Positions 11,576-20,828 of a stretch of DNA of 59,446 nucleotides are shown piece by piece. Both the position numbers and the translations under genes were made by a program. The notes beneath the pieces were generated by a model that was given only the letters and a program-made list of their open reading frames with translations, did no database searches and was not told where the DNA came from. Each line of letters begins with the position of its first letter. The first letter of the stretch is position 1. Source of the DNA: Peptococcaceae bacterium BRH_c4b (lineage in GTDB: Bacteria; Bacillota; Desulfotomaculia; Desulfotomaculales; Desulfocucumaceae); contig LADO01000006.1 in NCBI GenBank assembly GCA_000961595.1, positions 1-59,446 of the forward strand. Direction: 5' to 3'.

Positions 11576-12173
11576 GACGGTGCAGGAGGCAGTAAAGCAG
11601 GCGCTTAACGAGTTGGGGATAGAAAGAGAAGAAGCTGACATAGAAGTTGTTGAGGAGCCTTCAAAAGGATTATTCGGCATACTGGGAGTAAAACCCGCCA
11701 GGGTAAGGGTAGTCATAAAAAATACCATCGGCTTGAGGGCAAAGCAAATTTTAGGAAATGTACTTGGTGCCATGGATATTGCTGCAGAAGTAAAAGTGCA
11801 TGAAGAAAATGAAAATGTACATATTAATTTGGAAGGGTCCGATTTGGGAGTATTGATAGGCAGAAGGGGAGAAACTCTGGATGCCCTCCAATATCTGGTA
11901 AGTCTTTCGGTAAATAAAAATCAGGAACATAGGAAAAAAATATTTCTTGATATTGAAGGATACCGCAAAAGAAGGGAAGAAACACTGCAGAAATTAGCCA
12001 TCAAACTGGCGGACAAAGCCAGGCAGCGGGGCAGGAATGTGGTACTGGAGCCAATGAACTCACTGGAAAGAAGGATTATACATACCGCATTGCAAGGTAG
12101 GGACGATATAGCAACATTCAGTGAGGGAGAAGAACCTTACCGGAAAATAATCATAGCACCAAAAAAATATTAA
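11550..12173 (+). CDS. jag: Jag (SpoIIIJ-associated) RNA-binding protein
   Basis: Three parts in order: N-terminal Jag domain (VQEAVKQALNELGIEREEADIEVV), a KH domain with LIGRRGETLDALQYL, and an R3H domain near the end (MNSLERRIIHTALQGRDDIAT). 207 aa. It overlaps yidC by 26 bases and starts at a GTG. Jag/KhpB proteins act with YidC/SpoIIIJ and in RNA binding; the exact role is not settled. Confidence 0.93.
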   Translation: MQAIEKTAKTVQEAVKQALNELGIEREEADIEVVEEPSKGLFGILGVKPARVRVVIKNTIGLRAKQILGNVLGAMDIAAEVKVHEENENVHINLEGSDLGVLIGRRGETLDALQYLVSLSVNKNQEHRKKIFLDIEGYRKRREETLQKLAIKLADKARQRGRNVVLEPMNSLERRIIHTALQGRDDIATFSEGEEPYRKIIIAPKKY

Positions 12174-12181
12174 GCAAACCA

Positions 12182-12215
12182 AACCCAGCGGAGCTCAGGC
12201 CGGCTGGGTTTTTTT
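12182..12215 (+). terminator. Rho-independent terminator after jag
   Basis: AACCCAGC (12182-12189) pairs with GCTGGGTT (12203-12210), followed by a T run. It closes the rpmH-jag unit. Confidence 0.85.
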
Positions 12216-12283
12216 AAAGAGATAGGAAACGTTCATATTTTTAAGTCCACAAGGTGAGGGGGTGTCTCCCTTGTGTATTAGAT

Positions 12284-12335
12284 GGGGACATTCCTCTGAC
12301 CCCAGAGCCAAGCTACAAATAGAGGTGTGTTCCCT
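12284..12335. repeat. GGGGACA/TGTCCCC palindromic repeat
   Basis: Full copy between jag and mnmE, right arm slightly altered (TGTTCCC). Confidence 0.78.
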
Positions 12336-12343
12336 TTCATAAG

Positions 12344-12397
12344 TTGGGGACATTCCTCCGACTCTAGAGCCAATCTTAAAATAGAGGTGTGTCCCCT
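12344..12397. repeat. GGGGACA/TGTCCCC palindromic repeat
   Basis: Second copy in direct orientation only nine bases after the previous one, so the two form a tandem pair in front of mnmE. Confidence 0.8.
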
Positions 12398-12418
12398 TTC
12401 AATAATGAGGTGTAACCT

Positions 12419-13783
12419 ATGATTTACGACACCATAGCAGCCATATCTACTCCCGTGGGAGAAGGTGGTATTGGCATAGTCAGAACAAGCGGGGACGATA
12501 CCCTGCAAATTATTAATAAAATTTTTAAGAGCCCCAGTGGAGAGAATTGGTATAGGGGTAGTCACCGTTTATATTATGGACACATAGTTAATCCGGCGGA
12601 TGGTAGAATTATTGATGAGGTGCTGATGTCCGTAATGATGGCGCCGCACACCTACACCAGGGAAAATGTGGCTGAAATTAACTGCCACGGGGGTATGGTT
12701 CCCCTGCTGGAAGTTTTGAAGGTTGTATTGTCTTCCGGCGCCAGGCAGGCTTTGCCTGGGGAGTTTACCAAAAGAGCCTTTTTAAACGGCAGGCTGGACT
12801 TAAACCAGGCAGAATCGGTAATTGACATCATAAGAGCAAAAACTGGCTCTTCTTTAAAAGTAGCTATGAATCAACTACGGGGGGATCTTTCCGACAAAAT
12901 ACGACATATACAGGATCAAATGTTGGGCATGTTGGCAGAACTTGAGGCAGCTATTGATTTTCCAGAGGATGAGGTGGAGGAAAGAAAAAGTTCCGCCATG
13001 ATCAGCAACGCCGCATCAGTGATGGCCCAACTGGATGAATTAATTGAAAGTGCCGAAACCGGCAGAATATACAGGGAAGGTATTCGCACGGTAATCGCAG
13101 GCCGCCCCAATGTTGGCAAATCATCACTATTGAACGCATTGCTCAGAGAAAACAGGGCCATTGTTACAGAGGTCCCTGGCACCACCAGGGATATTATTGA
13201 AGAAATGTTAAATATAAAGGGTATACCCCTTAGACTTATCGATACGGCCGGTATCAGGAGAACAGAGGATTATGTGGAGAAAATAGGTGTGCAGAAAACC
13301 AGGGAAAGCCTGGAGTCCGCGGATATGGTACTGCTGGTGGTAGATGTAATAAACGGTTTTACGGACGAAGACAGGGATATAGTGGCAAAATTTAAGGCTA
13401 AAAAAATTATTGTGATCATAAATAAAATTGATTTAGACGGCGATATATTGATTGATCTTAATGATCTTCCGGTGGTGAATATTTCGGCTAAGACCGGTGA
13501 AGGGTTAAGCTTGCTGGAAGATAAAATAATGGAGGTGGCTCTGGCAGACGGAGCCGGCCTGCCAGAAGCCGTTACGGTCAGTAACGTAAGGCATCAGACA
13601 GCTATAAAAGAGGCCAGAATAAGCATGGAGGATTTTAACGGCGCCCTCAAGTCTGGATTGACTGCCGATTTATCTTCTATAGAACTGAGGTCGGCCTGGG
13701 AGAGCCTGGGAGAAATCACTGGCAGTACAGTGACGGAAGATTTGCTGGACAGGATTTTTACTGATTTTTGTATCGGTAAGTGA
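12419..13783 (+). CDS. mnmE: tRNA modification GTPase MnmE
   Basis: With MnmG it makes the 5-carboxymethylaminomethyl group on wobble U34 of tRNAs. Tetrahydrofolate-binding N-domain, then a G domain with [15 protein letters not shown], the switch VPGTTRD and NKID, and the C-terminal FCIGK whose cysteine is a family hallmark. 454 aa, normal. It overlaps the possible GTG of mnmG. Confidence 0.97.
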   Translation: MIYDTIAAISTPVGEGGIGIVRTSGDDTLQIINKIFKSPSGENWYRGSHRLYYGHIVNPADGRIIDEVLMSVMMAPHTYTRENVAEINCHGGMVPLLEVLKVVLSSGARQALPGEFTKRAFLNGRLDLNQAESVIDIIRAKTGSSLKVAMNQLRGDLSDKIRHIQDQMLGMLAELEAAIDFPEDEVEERKSSAMISNAASVMAQLDELIESAETGRIYREGIRTVIAGRPNVGKSSLLNALLRENRAIVTEVPGTTRDIIEEMLNIKGIPLRLIDTAGIRRTEDYVEKIGVQKTRESLESADMVLLVVDVINGFTDEDRDIVAKFKAKKIIVIINKIDLDGDILIDLNDLPVVNISAKTGEGLSLLEDKIMEVALADGAGLPEAVTVSNVRHQTAIKEARISMEDFNGALKSGLTADLSSIELRSAWESLGEITGSTVTEDLLDRIFTDFCIGK

Positions 13784-13791
13784 GGTGCGGT

Positions 13792-15684
13792 ATGGAATAC
13801 AGTGCCGGTAAATATGATGTTATCGTGGTTGGGGGCGGGCACGCCGGATGCGAGGCAGGATTGGCAGCCGCCAGAATGGGATGCAAAACCCTGGTAGTAT
13901 CCCTTAATATTAGTAATATTGCCCTTATGCCCTGCAACCCCTCCGTGGGAGGTCCAGCCAAGGGGCAGCTGGTGAGGGAAATTGATGCCTTGGGTGGGGA
14001 AATAGGTCTTAATACCGACCGGGCCGCACTTCAAATGCGTATGCTGAATACAGGAAAAGGACCTGCGGTTCATGCTCTCAGGGCACAGGCTGACAAGACT
14101 GTATATCAGATGAATATGAAAAGCGTGCTGGAAAACCAGCCTAACCTGGACGTAAAGCAGGTCTTGGTGGAAAGATTAGTGGTTAAAAACGGCCGGGTTG
14201 CCGGAGTGATAGGAAGCACCGGAGCCGTTTTCAGCGCTGAGGCAGTAATACTTACCACTGGAACATATTTAAAGGGAAGAATAATTATAGGAGATTTGGC
14301 CTACCCCGGTGGGCCCAGCGGTAACCCTAACTCCATAACACTTTCTGAACATCTGAGTGCTTTGGGGTTTAGCCTGTTGCGCTTTAAAACCGGAACCCCG
14401 GCCAGGGTGGACCGCCACAGTATAGATTTTTCCAAAATGTCTGAGCAGCCGGGAGACGAAAAATTATTAAATTTTTCTTATGTTACGAAGGTCAAGGAAA
14501 GGGAGCAGATATCCTGCTGGCTGACCTACACCAACGACGAAACCCACCGTATCATCAGGGAAAATCTTCATCGTTCGCCTCTTTACAGTGGTTTTATCAA
14601 GGGTACGGGACCTCGCTACTGTCCTTCCATCGAGGACAAGGTGGTGAGGTTTGCGGAAAGACCCGGCCACCAGGTTTTTATCGAGCCGGAGGGAAGGGAT
14701 ACTACAGAAATGTATGTACAGGGAATGAGTACAAGCCTGCCTGAAGACGTGCAGCTGGCAATGCTCAGGACCCTGCCGGGGATGGAAAAAGTTGAAATAA
14801 TGAGAACCGGCTATGCCATTGAGTACGATGCACTTGATCCAACACAGTTGAAACTATCACTGGAAACAAAAATGATCGCAGGGCTGTTTTCAGCCGGGCA
14901 GATTAACGGTACATCAGGCTACGAGGAGGCAGCGGCCCAGGGCTTAATGGCGGGTTTAAACGCCGCGTTGCATGTAAAAAGCAGGGAGCCCTTAATTTTA
15001 TCCCGCTCTGATGCTTACATAGGTGTATTGATTGACGATTTGGTAACCAAGGGAACAAACGAGCCATATCGGCTAATGACATCCAGGGCGGAGTACCGGC
15101 TGCTGCTAAGACATGACAATGCTGACAGGAGGCTGACCGAAAAAGGTTTCGGGGTAGGGCTGGTGGATGAGCACAGATATAAGTTGTTAGAGAAGAAAAA
15201 GCAAATCATTATGGGTGAAATAGAGAGGCTAAAAGTTGCCATGGTACCTGTTACGGAAAAAACAAAGGCGATTTTAGAAAGAAAAAAATCCACGCCTCTG
15301 CAGCAGAGTATACCCATGGAAATTTTATTGCGCCGGCCGGAAATAGATTATATGGATTTAATGGACATGGAGTCAGGTAATGCTGAAAATTTACCGGAAG
15401 AGATTAGAGATGCGGTTGAAATAGAAGTAAAATACGAAGGTTATATTAAAAAGCAAATGGCTATGGTGGAAAAGTTTGAAAGGTTGGAAAGTAAAAAGAT
15501 ACCTCAAGACATAAATTATCTGGATATGAAGGGAGTATCCACAGAGGCGGCTCAGAAGCTTGATAGAATAAGGCCGGAATCCATCGGCCAGGCTGCCAGG
15601 ATATCTGGTGTTAGCCCGGCGGATATTTCAGTACTGCTGATACATCTGGAGCAAAAAAGAAGGCTGGCGGAAGTAAAAGCATGA
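13792..15684 (+). CDS. mnmG: tRNA U34 carboxymethylaminomethyl modification enzyme MnmG
   Basis: FAD-binding partner of MnmE. Rossmann motif [19 protein letters not shown] at the start, [20 protein letters not shown] and the C-terminal helical domain. About 630 aa from the ATG at 13792, which follows GAGGTG; a GTG at 13780 is also in frame. Its last codons (V-K-A-stop) coincide with the left end of a 7-base-periodic element that also follows the Hsp20-like gene at 42.8 kb. Confidence 0.97.
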   Translation: MEYSAGKYDVIVVGGGHAGCEAGLAAARMGCKTLVVSLNISNIALMPCNPSVGGPAKGQLVREIDALGGEIGLNTDRAALQMRMLNTGKGPAVHALRAQADKTVYQMNMKSVLENQPNLDVKQVLVERLVVKNGRVAGVIGSTGAVFSAEAVILTTGTYLKGRIIIGDLAYPGGPSGNPNSITLSEHLSALGFSLLRFKTGTPARVDRHSIDFSKMSEQPGDEKLLNFSYVTKVKEREQISCWLTYTNDETHRIIRENLHRSPLYSGFIKGTGPRYCPSIEDKVVRFAERPGHQVFIEPEGRDTTEMYVQGMSTSLPEDVQLAMLRTLPGMEKVEIMRTGYAIEYDALDPTQLKLSLETKMIAGLFSAGQINGTSGYEEAAAQGLMAGLNAALHVKSREPLILSRSDAYIGVLIDDLVTKGTNEPYRLMTSRAEYRLLLRHDNADRRLTEKGFGVGLVDEHRYKLLEKKKQIIMGEIERLKVAMVPVTEKTKAILERKKSTPLQQSIPMEILLRRPEIDYMDLMDMESGNAENLPEEIRDAVEIEVKYEGYIKKQMAMVEKFERLESKKIPQDINYLDMKGVSTEAAQKLDRIRPESIGQAARISGVSPADISVLLIHLEQKRRLAEVKA

Positions 15685-15685
15685 G

Positions 15686-15757
15686 TCAAAGGTTGAAAGT
15701 CAAAAGTCGAAGGTCCTTTTAGATGACTTTTGACCTTGGACTTTGGACATTAGACTG
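15686..15757. repeat. 7-base-periodic element between mnmG and rsmG
   Basis: About ten heptads in one register: AAAGTC-type units in the left arm and GACTTTT, GACCTTG, GACTTTG, GACATTA, GACTG in the right arm. The left border AGTAAAAGCATGAGTCAAAG is shared with the copy at 42783. Confidence 0.75.
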
Positions 15758-15783
15758 TTATTTTAATTGAGGAGAGTCTATAC

Positions 15784-16503
15784 ATGTACCCTGAGTTGGA
15801 GCGGTGCCTGAGAAAAGGCGCCGGGGAACTGGGTGTTTTTCTTAGTGAAGAAAAAATTTCACTTTTCATAAAATATTATGCACTGTTGCTGGAGGAAAAT
15901 GAAAAATACAACCTTACCTCCATTGTGGATGAAAAAGAAGCGGCTATAAAACATTTTGTAGATTCCCTGACTTGCCTGGGATTTTATGATTTTGAAAATA
16001 AATATGTTGCTGATGTAGGCAGCGGGGCAGGCTTTCCGGGCATACCCCTGAAAATAATGTGCGAAGGGATGAGTATTGTACTCACTGACTCGGTGCAAAA
16101 AAAGGCTGGCTTTATGGAAAAGGCAGCCAGGGAACTGAAATTGGAGAAGACTGTGGTAATGCAGTGCAGAGCGGAAGACATGGGAGTAAAGGACAATTAC
16201 AGGGAGAAATTTGACACGGTGTTAAGCAGGGCCGTAGCTCCTTTAAATGTATTGCTGGAATACTGTGTTCCACTTCTTAAGGTGGAAGGGATATTTCTGG
16301 CCATGAAGGGACCTGCAGCCGGTGAGGAAATACAGAAAGCAGCTATTGCATTGGATAAACTGGGAGCCGTTGTAGAAGGGACTAAAACAGTAAAACTGCC
16401 GCTGCTGGGTGATGAAAGAAATATTGTTGTCATTAAAAAAACAAGACCTACTCCTGGAAAATATCCCAGGAGGGCAGGCCTTCCCACAAAAAAGCCTTTA
16501 TAA
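15784..16503 (+). CDS. rsmG: 16S rRNA (guanine527-N7)-methyltransferase RsmG
   Basis: SAM-dependent methyltransferase of 16S rRNA. 239 aa with NLTSIVDEKEAAIKHFVDS and the SAM-binding loop VADVGSGAGFPGIPLKI. GAGGAGAG precedes the ATG. It follows mnmG as in most Firmicutes. Confidence 0.95.
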   Translation: MYPELERCLRKGAGELGVFLSEEKISLFIKYYALLLEENEKYNLTSIVDEKEAAIKHFVDSLTCLGFYDFENKYVADVGSGAGFPGIPLKIMCEGMSIVLTDSVQKKAGFMEKAARELKLEKTVVMQCRAEDMGVKDNYREKFDTVLSRAVAPLNVLLEYCVPLLKVEGIFLAMKGPAAGEEIQKAAIALDKLGAVVEGTKTVKLPLLGDERNIVVIKKTRPTPGKYPRRAGLPTKKPL

Positions 16504-16556
16504 GAGGCTGCGAAGTTATGTGCATTATCAGTTTAAACCGGTTTGTGCCGGTTTTT

Positions 16557-16686
16557 ATCTCGCTAACAGCCTGTAAGACCCCGTCCTCGAAGGCCGGGAA
16601 TCAACAGGCTGTAAAGCTCGAACTAAGTTCGCTCTAAGGGTTCGGTAGGGGAATAACCCCTTCCGAACCCAAGGCTCACTTATATT
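16557..16686. repeat. dispersed ~130-bp two-hairpin element, copy 1
   Basis: The gap 16504-16836 holds no gene. Inside it, CAGCCTGT and ACAGGCTG pair around a CCCGTCC stem, and GGGTTCGG...CCGAACCC forms a second strong hairpin. Both outer ends recur in reverse orientation at 42063-42191. The structure suggests a small mobile element or an RNA; no protein is encoded. The rest of the gap shows nothing recognisable. Confidence 0.65.
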
Positions 16687-16836
16687 GTGACTTTTTGTAA
16701 TTAAAAAAAGGAACTAATATTATACTCGTTGAATTAGATTTTAATTGGTGAACTACCCTTCACTCTCGCTTCGCGAGCAAGGAAGGCTAAGGATGGAGAC
16801 TTACCAGCGGGTGAGTTAAAGAACGGAGTGAATAAT

Positions 16837-17601
16837 TTGGGGAAAATTATTGCCATAGCCAACCAAAAAGGAGGAGTCGCCAAAACAACCACAGCGGTCA
16901 ACCTTTCGGCATGGCTTTCCCTAATGGGGCAGAAGGTGCTGCTGGTGGATATTGATCCCCAGGGTAACGCTACCAGTGGTTTGGGCTTTAACAAGGAAGC
17001 CCTGGAACTCACAATTTATGACGTACTAATTAACGGGCAAGAAATTCAGGGGGCTATTTGTGAGAGCGTGATAGAGGGCTTGTGGGTTCTACCCGCCAGG
17101 ATGGAACTGGCCGGAGCGGAAATAGAGATGGTTGGGATTAAGGAAAGGGAGTACCTGTTAAGGGAACCGCTGAAAGCGTTAAAGAAAAACTATGATTACA
17201 TAATAATTGATTGCCCCCCCTCCTTGGGACTGCTTACCATTAACGCACTGGCTGCAGCGGAAACGGTTATGATTCCAATTCAATGTGAGTATTACGCCCT
17301 GGAGGGTTTGGGACAGCTTTTGAATACTATTCGCCTGGTTCAGGAGCAGGTAAATTCAGAACTTAAAATTGAGGGCGTACTACTTACTATGTTTGACGGT
17401 AGAACAAATTTGAGCATTCAGGTTGTGGAAGAAGTTAAAAAACATTTCAGGGATAAAGTTTACGCCACCATAATTCCGAGAAACGTCAGGCTCAGTGAAG
17501 CACCCAGCCATGGCAAGCCGGTAATGGTATATGACCGGCGCTCCAGGGGGTCGGAAGTTTATCAGGATTTGGCAAAGGAAGTGATGGGTATTGAACAATA
17601 A
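16837..17601 (+). CDS. parA: chromosome partitioning ATPase ParA (Soj)
   Basis: Deviant Walker A ATPase of the ParABS system; also a DnaA regulator (Soj) in Bacillus. KGGVAKTTTAVNLSAWL lies near the N-terminus, and DYIIIDCPPSLGLLTINALAAA contains Walker B. The TTG at 16837 is favoured by GGAG eight bases before; GTG 16828 is the alternative. It overlaps parB. Confidence 0.96.
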   Translation: MGKIIAIANQKGGVAKTTTAVNLSAWLSLMGQKVLLVDIDPQGNATSGLGFNKEALELTIYDVLINGQEIQGAICESVIEGLWVLPARMELAGAEIEMVGIKEREYLLREPLKALKKNYDYIIIDCPPSLGLLTINALAAAETVMIPIQCEYYALEGLGQLLNTIRLVQEQVNSELKIEGVLLTMFDGRTNLSIQVVEEVKKHFRDKVYATIIPRNVRLSEAPSHGKPVMVYDRRSRGSEVYQDLAKEVMGIEQ

Positions 17602-18454
17602 AAGGGGACTGGGAAAGGGTCTGGAAGCCCTGTTGCCATCCAGAAACGATGAGCAAAGCGGTATAAGACTGAAGGAAATTAAAATACCCGATGTAGTTCC
17701 TAATTCAAAACAGCCAAGGAAGCTTATGGACGAAGACAAGCTGGTGGAACTTTCCGAATCCATAAGAGAGCATGGCGTGGTGCAGCCAATAGTTGTAAGG
17801 CCGATTGGCGGTGGTAAATACGAACTAATAGCAGGGGAAAGAAGATGGCGGGCCTGTTTAAGGCTGGGACTGGAAAAAATACCAGCCATCATCAGGGAAT
17901 ATGATGATTTGGAAGCAACTGCGGTTGCCCTGATAGAAAACATCCAGAGAGAGAATCTCAATCCCCTGGAAGAGGCCATGGCCTATAAAATGCTGATGGA
18001 AGATTTCGGACTCACCCAGGAGGATGTATCAAAGAGGGTGGGTAAAAGCAGGCCCTTTGTAGGTAATATGGTGAGATTACTGACCCTGCCCCTGGACATA
18101 AAAAATATGATGGTTGAAGGTAAAATAAGCGCAGGGCACGCCAGGGCTATGCTAGCCATAGAAGATAAAAGCAGGCAATTAAAAATGGCTGGTAAAATTG
18201 TAGAAAAACAGCTTAATGTTCGCCAGACGGAAAAGCTGGTAAAAGCATTAACCGAAAAAAAACTGGCTAGACAGAGAATACGAAAGCCTTATATGTTGAA
18301 GGATTATGAAGACCAACTATTTAATGTTCTCGCTGCTAAAGTTCAAATCACTTCTGCACCCGGTGGTGGTGGAAAAATTGTTATCCAATATAGCGGAGAA
18401 GACGATTTACGGTGGCTCGTTAAAGTGCTCACCGGACAGGAAATTCTCATATAG
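17591..18454 (+). CDS. parB: chromosome partitioning protein ParB (Spo0J)
   Basis: CTP-dependent clamp that loads at parS. 287 aa. N-terminal LGKGLEALLPS (ParA-contact type), CTP-binding motif AGERRWRACLRLGL, ENIQRENLNPLEEA, then the DNA-binding helix-turn-helix (TQEDVSKRVGKSRPFVGNMVRLL). The TTG start overlaps the parA end, so translation is probably coupled. A consensus parS site follows the stop codon by eight bases. Confidence 0.96.
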   Translation: MNNKRGLGKGLEALLPSRNDEQSGIRLKEIKIPDVVPNSKQPRKLMDEDKLVELSESIREHGVVQPIVVRPIGGGKYELIAGERRWRACLRLGLEKIPAIIREYDDLEATAVALIENIQRENLNPLEEAMAYKMLMEDFGLTQEDVSKRVGKSRPFVGNMVRLLTLPLDIKNMMVEGKISAGHARAMLAIEDKSRQLKMAGKIVEKQLNVRQTEKLVKALTEKKLARQRIRKPYMLKDYEDQLFNVLAAKVQITSAPGGGGKIVIQYSGEDDLRWLVKVLTGQEILI

Positions 18455-18461
18455 CACACAA

Positions 18462-18477
18462 TGTTTCACGTGAAACA
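18462..18477. promoter_or_regulatory. parS: parS centromere site
   Basis: TGTTTCACGTGAAACA is a perfect 16-base palindrome identical to the parS consensus bound by ParB. It lies just after parB, about 8.5 kb from oriC. The rest of 18455-18722 is a 7-base-periodic element and unassigned sequence. Confidence 0.95.
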
Positions 18478-18616
18478 ACAGTCCGGAAGCCTTAAAATAA
18501 GGCGTTATCATGCTGTCAGGCATCAAGGAGTTAAAGGTAGGTAACTTGCTTCCCGCTGTTCTGGGCGGCCATCGCGTGGTTAATTCAAAAATCCAACTGT
18601 CTTACCGAAATAAATT

Positions 18617-18700
18617 GTCGAATGTCAAAAGTCGAATGTCAAAAGTCAATGAGAACAGGGAGCCTTAGACATTGGACCTTAGACTTTCGACGTTAGACTG
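18617..18700. repeat. 7-base-periodic element after parB
   Basis: Left arm GTCGAAT, GTCAAAA, GTCGAAT, GTCAAAA, GTC. Right arm TTAGACATTGGACCTTAGAC then TTTCGACGTTAGACTG. Ends share GACRTTAGACTR with the copies at 15.7 and 42.9 kb. Confidence 0.72.
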
Positions 18701-18711
18701 AATACAAAAGA

Positions 18712-18740
18712 GAAACCCGGGGTTAAAATCCCCGGGTTTC
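18712..18740 (-). terminator. terminator of yyaC
   Basis: GAAACCCGGGG and CCCCGGGTTTC form an 11-base-pair stem overlapping the last codons of yyaC, followed on the minus strand by TCTCTTTTG. It may also stop parB transcription from the other side. Confidence 0.8.
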
Positions 18741-19331
18741 CTGTTGGCCACTTTGTGTGAGAGTTTTCTGTAGTCCCTCCACTATCAGTTCAGCCATTTT
18801 CATTACTGTGTTGAGCCTGGTGTTTTGCAGCACCATGTACTCCAGGAATCCACCCACGTTGACTATTCCCGTTATGTGCACTTCTCCCACCGGGGGGAGG
18901 TTTTTATTTACTCCGGCTCCGGGTTGCAACGGGCCATCGCCTATATTAATGCAACCTACATTATCCATGCTACCAAGGCAGGCATCTACGGCGATGATAA
19001 AGGGCTTATCATGGGTAGCGCTTATTTTATCCATCTTTTCTTTGAGATTACTGGCGTGCACCGGCTGATCCAGTGTCCCGAAAACGTTGATGTCGTTTTC
19101 GGGACAGAAACTTAATTTAGTACCGATTAAAGGCCCCAGACTATCGCCAGTGGAACGGTCGGTTCCTATACAGAGCACGATGATTTCCTGATTAGCGTTA
19201 ATTCCCTTCCTATCCAAACGCATGGCGAGGTCCCAGCTAAATTTAGCCACGGCCAGCGGATCTTCCATATGAATCCTGGTTTTGGCGGGGAGCAACTCCT
19301 GTTCCACAATGTTTAAGGCGCACACTCGCAC
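18723..19331 (-). CDS. yyaC: sporulation protein YyaC (putative protease, DUF1256)
   Basis: A 202-aa protein of the YyaC family, related in fold to the germination protease Gpr. Family segments are LCIGTDRSTGDSLGPLIG, FIIAVDACLG and GEVHITGIVNVGGFLEYMVLQNTRL. It is next to parB as in B. subtilis but transcribed towards it. The GTG start follows GGGAGG. It marks the organism as a spore former. Substrate unknown. Confidence 0.9.
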   Translation of the reverse strand: MRVCALNIVEQELLPAKTRIHMEDPLAVAKFSWDLAMRLDRKGINANQEIIVLCIGTDRSTGDSLGPLIGTKLSFCPENDINVFGTLDQPVHASNLKEKMDKISATHDKPFIIAVDACLGSMDNVGCINIGDGPLQPGAGVNKNLPPVGEVHITGIVNVGGFLEYMVLQNTRLNTVMKMAELIVEGLQKTLTQSGQQETRGF

Positions 19332-19452
19332 ATTCCTCCCATAATTACCAACAATAATATATTTATTTCCAATCGGTTAATGATTTATTCACTATGGACG
19401 GAATTTCAGGATAAAAATTAATGGCAGGCATAAGCTTTACTGGGTGATTTTT

Positions 19453-20511
19453 TTGAATCAAACATTAAAAATAGCGGCGGTTTATGCTGGCGGCGTAATA
19501 GGTGCCGGGTTCGCTTCCGGCCGTGAGATACTGCAATTTTTCATAAGTCATGGCGAAAGGGGACTCTGGGGCGCCGTAATAGCCTGCGTGCTGTTTGCCT
19601 ACCTGGGTGCAGTTATTATGGCCCTTTCCGTTTCCCTGGGGACGCAAAACTATTTAACAGTGTTAAATAAAGTATTAGGACGCAAGTTGGCTAGAATTAT
19701 TGATGTTCTGAGTATGTTTATGCTCCCCGGAGGATTTGCGGTAATGCTGGCAGGCAGTGGTGCGGTATTCAAAGAACATCTGGGCCTGCCGCCGCTGCTG
19801 GGTATTTTCAGTACTGCCGTGTTTTGCTCACTGGTTTTGATGCGTGGTATGCGAGGGTTTATTGGTATAAATGCCGTGCTGGTGCCGGTAAAGATTGCAG
19901 CTATAGCTCTAGTTTGTTTTATTGCACTGACTATGCCAACTACCGGGCAAGCGGAGACTGCTAATGGTGATGCTCAGATGAAAGGATTTATGTTTATCTG
20001 GTCCGGAATACTTTATGTTTCATATAACATGATAGTGCCTTTGGCAGTATTGTCATCACTGGGCAAAAATGTCACCCTGGGCAAGGGAATTCTTGGAGGT
20101 TTCCTGGGCGGAGTCGGCATAGGACTGATGATCCTTCTGGTTACCGCCGCAGGCCTTGTTTTTTATCCGGCTATAGCAGAATATGAGATACCCCTTCTTT
20201 TTATGGCATCTTTCTTGCCGGGAAGTTTTAAAATCGCTCTGGGCATATTAATTTGGATAGCTATATTAACTACAGCGGTGGCTGATGTCCATGGTTTTGC
20301 CTCCAGGCTTGCCACGCCTGGGTGTAAAAAGTATCAAATTATAGTAATTGTAGTGGTGGTGTGTATGCTGCCACTGGCCAGTCTGAAATTCTCACTTTTG
20401 GTAAATATGCTTTATCCGCTGTTCGGCTATTGCGGATTGCTGCTTCTGGCCGGGTTGCTGTTTGTACCTGCGATTATGGTAATCAAGAGGAAAATTAAAT
20501 TATTGAGTTAA
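19453..20511 (+). CDS. YkvI-like multi-pass membrane protein
   Basis: About 352 aa with roughly ten hydrophobic segments. The opening NQTLKIAAVYAGGVIGAGFASGREI resembles the YkvI family of uncharacterised transporters related to the amino acid-polyamine-organocation superfamily. Substrate unknown. The TTG at 19453 has GGTGA upstream; GTG 19444 is also possible. Stand-alone gene, divergent from yyaC. Confidence 0.75.
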   Translation: MNQTLKIAAVYAGGVIGAGFASGREILQFFISHGERGLWGAVIACVLFAYLGAVIMALSVSLGTQNYLTVLNKVLGRKLARIIDVLSMFMLPGGFAVMLAGSGAVFKEHLGLPPLLGIFSTAVFCSLVLMRGMRGFIGINAVLVPVKIAAIALVCFIALTMPTTGQAETANGDAQMKGFMFIWSGILYVSYNMIVPLAVLSSLGKNVTLGKGILGGFLGGVGIGLMILLVTAAGLVFYPAIAEYEIPLLFMASFLPGSFKIALGILIWIAILTTAVADVHGFASRLATPGCKKYQIIVIVVVVCMLPLASLKFSLLVNMLYPLFGYCGLLLLAGLLFVPAIMVIKRKIKLLS

Positions 20512-20626
20512 CCAGCGAATATGCAATATAATACATAGGTAGTGGTTTTTTTTGTAAACTTTTTACCTGTCCCTGGGTACAGGCTTGATTCACAGAGGCC
20601 CTGGTTTAGCCTTGCATGCAACTGAT

Positions 20627-20649
20627 TAGACATCCATGCCGCTAACGCG
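20627..20649. repeat. 23-bp dispersed motif, copy 1
   Basis: TAGACATCCATGCCGCTAAC plus CGCG recurs with one mismatch at 34085-34107. Both copies end intergenic stretches upstream of a gene (TnpB here, purA there). The rest of 20512-20828 is AT-rich with a CCTGT/ACAGG hairpin and probably includes the left end of the TnpB element. Confidence 0.5.
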
Positions 20650-20732
20650 GTACCAACAGGAGGTTAGCAACTGCTACAAAATAGATAAATATAACTAAAC
20701 ATTTATCAACAAACATTATACGAACAAACCAT

Positions 20733-20761
20733 TGACGCGAACACATGTTTTGTTAGAATAA
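20733..20761 (+). promoter_or_regulatory. candidate promoter of the tnpB-like gene
   Basis: TTGACG, a 16-base spacer and TAGAAT lie about 70 bases before the coding start. A 24-codon reading frame beginning at the ATG at 20780 with its own GGAG overlaps the tnpB start and could be a leader peptide. Positions are approximate by one or two bases. Confidence 0.45.
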
Positions 20762-20828
20762 TGGTAAGGAGTGGTGTCAATGGTTAAATCAACAAAATTA
20801 TTGGGTAGGCTATACAGGTTTTGGGGAG

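Noticed and set aside
12278-12565. Minus-strand reading frame across the repeats upstream of mnmE
   Set aside because: Similar frames occur in most GGGGACA repeats because the repeat itself reads as MGTFLRPQS-like peptides; not a gene.
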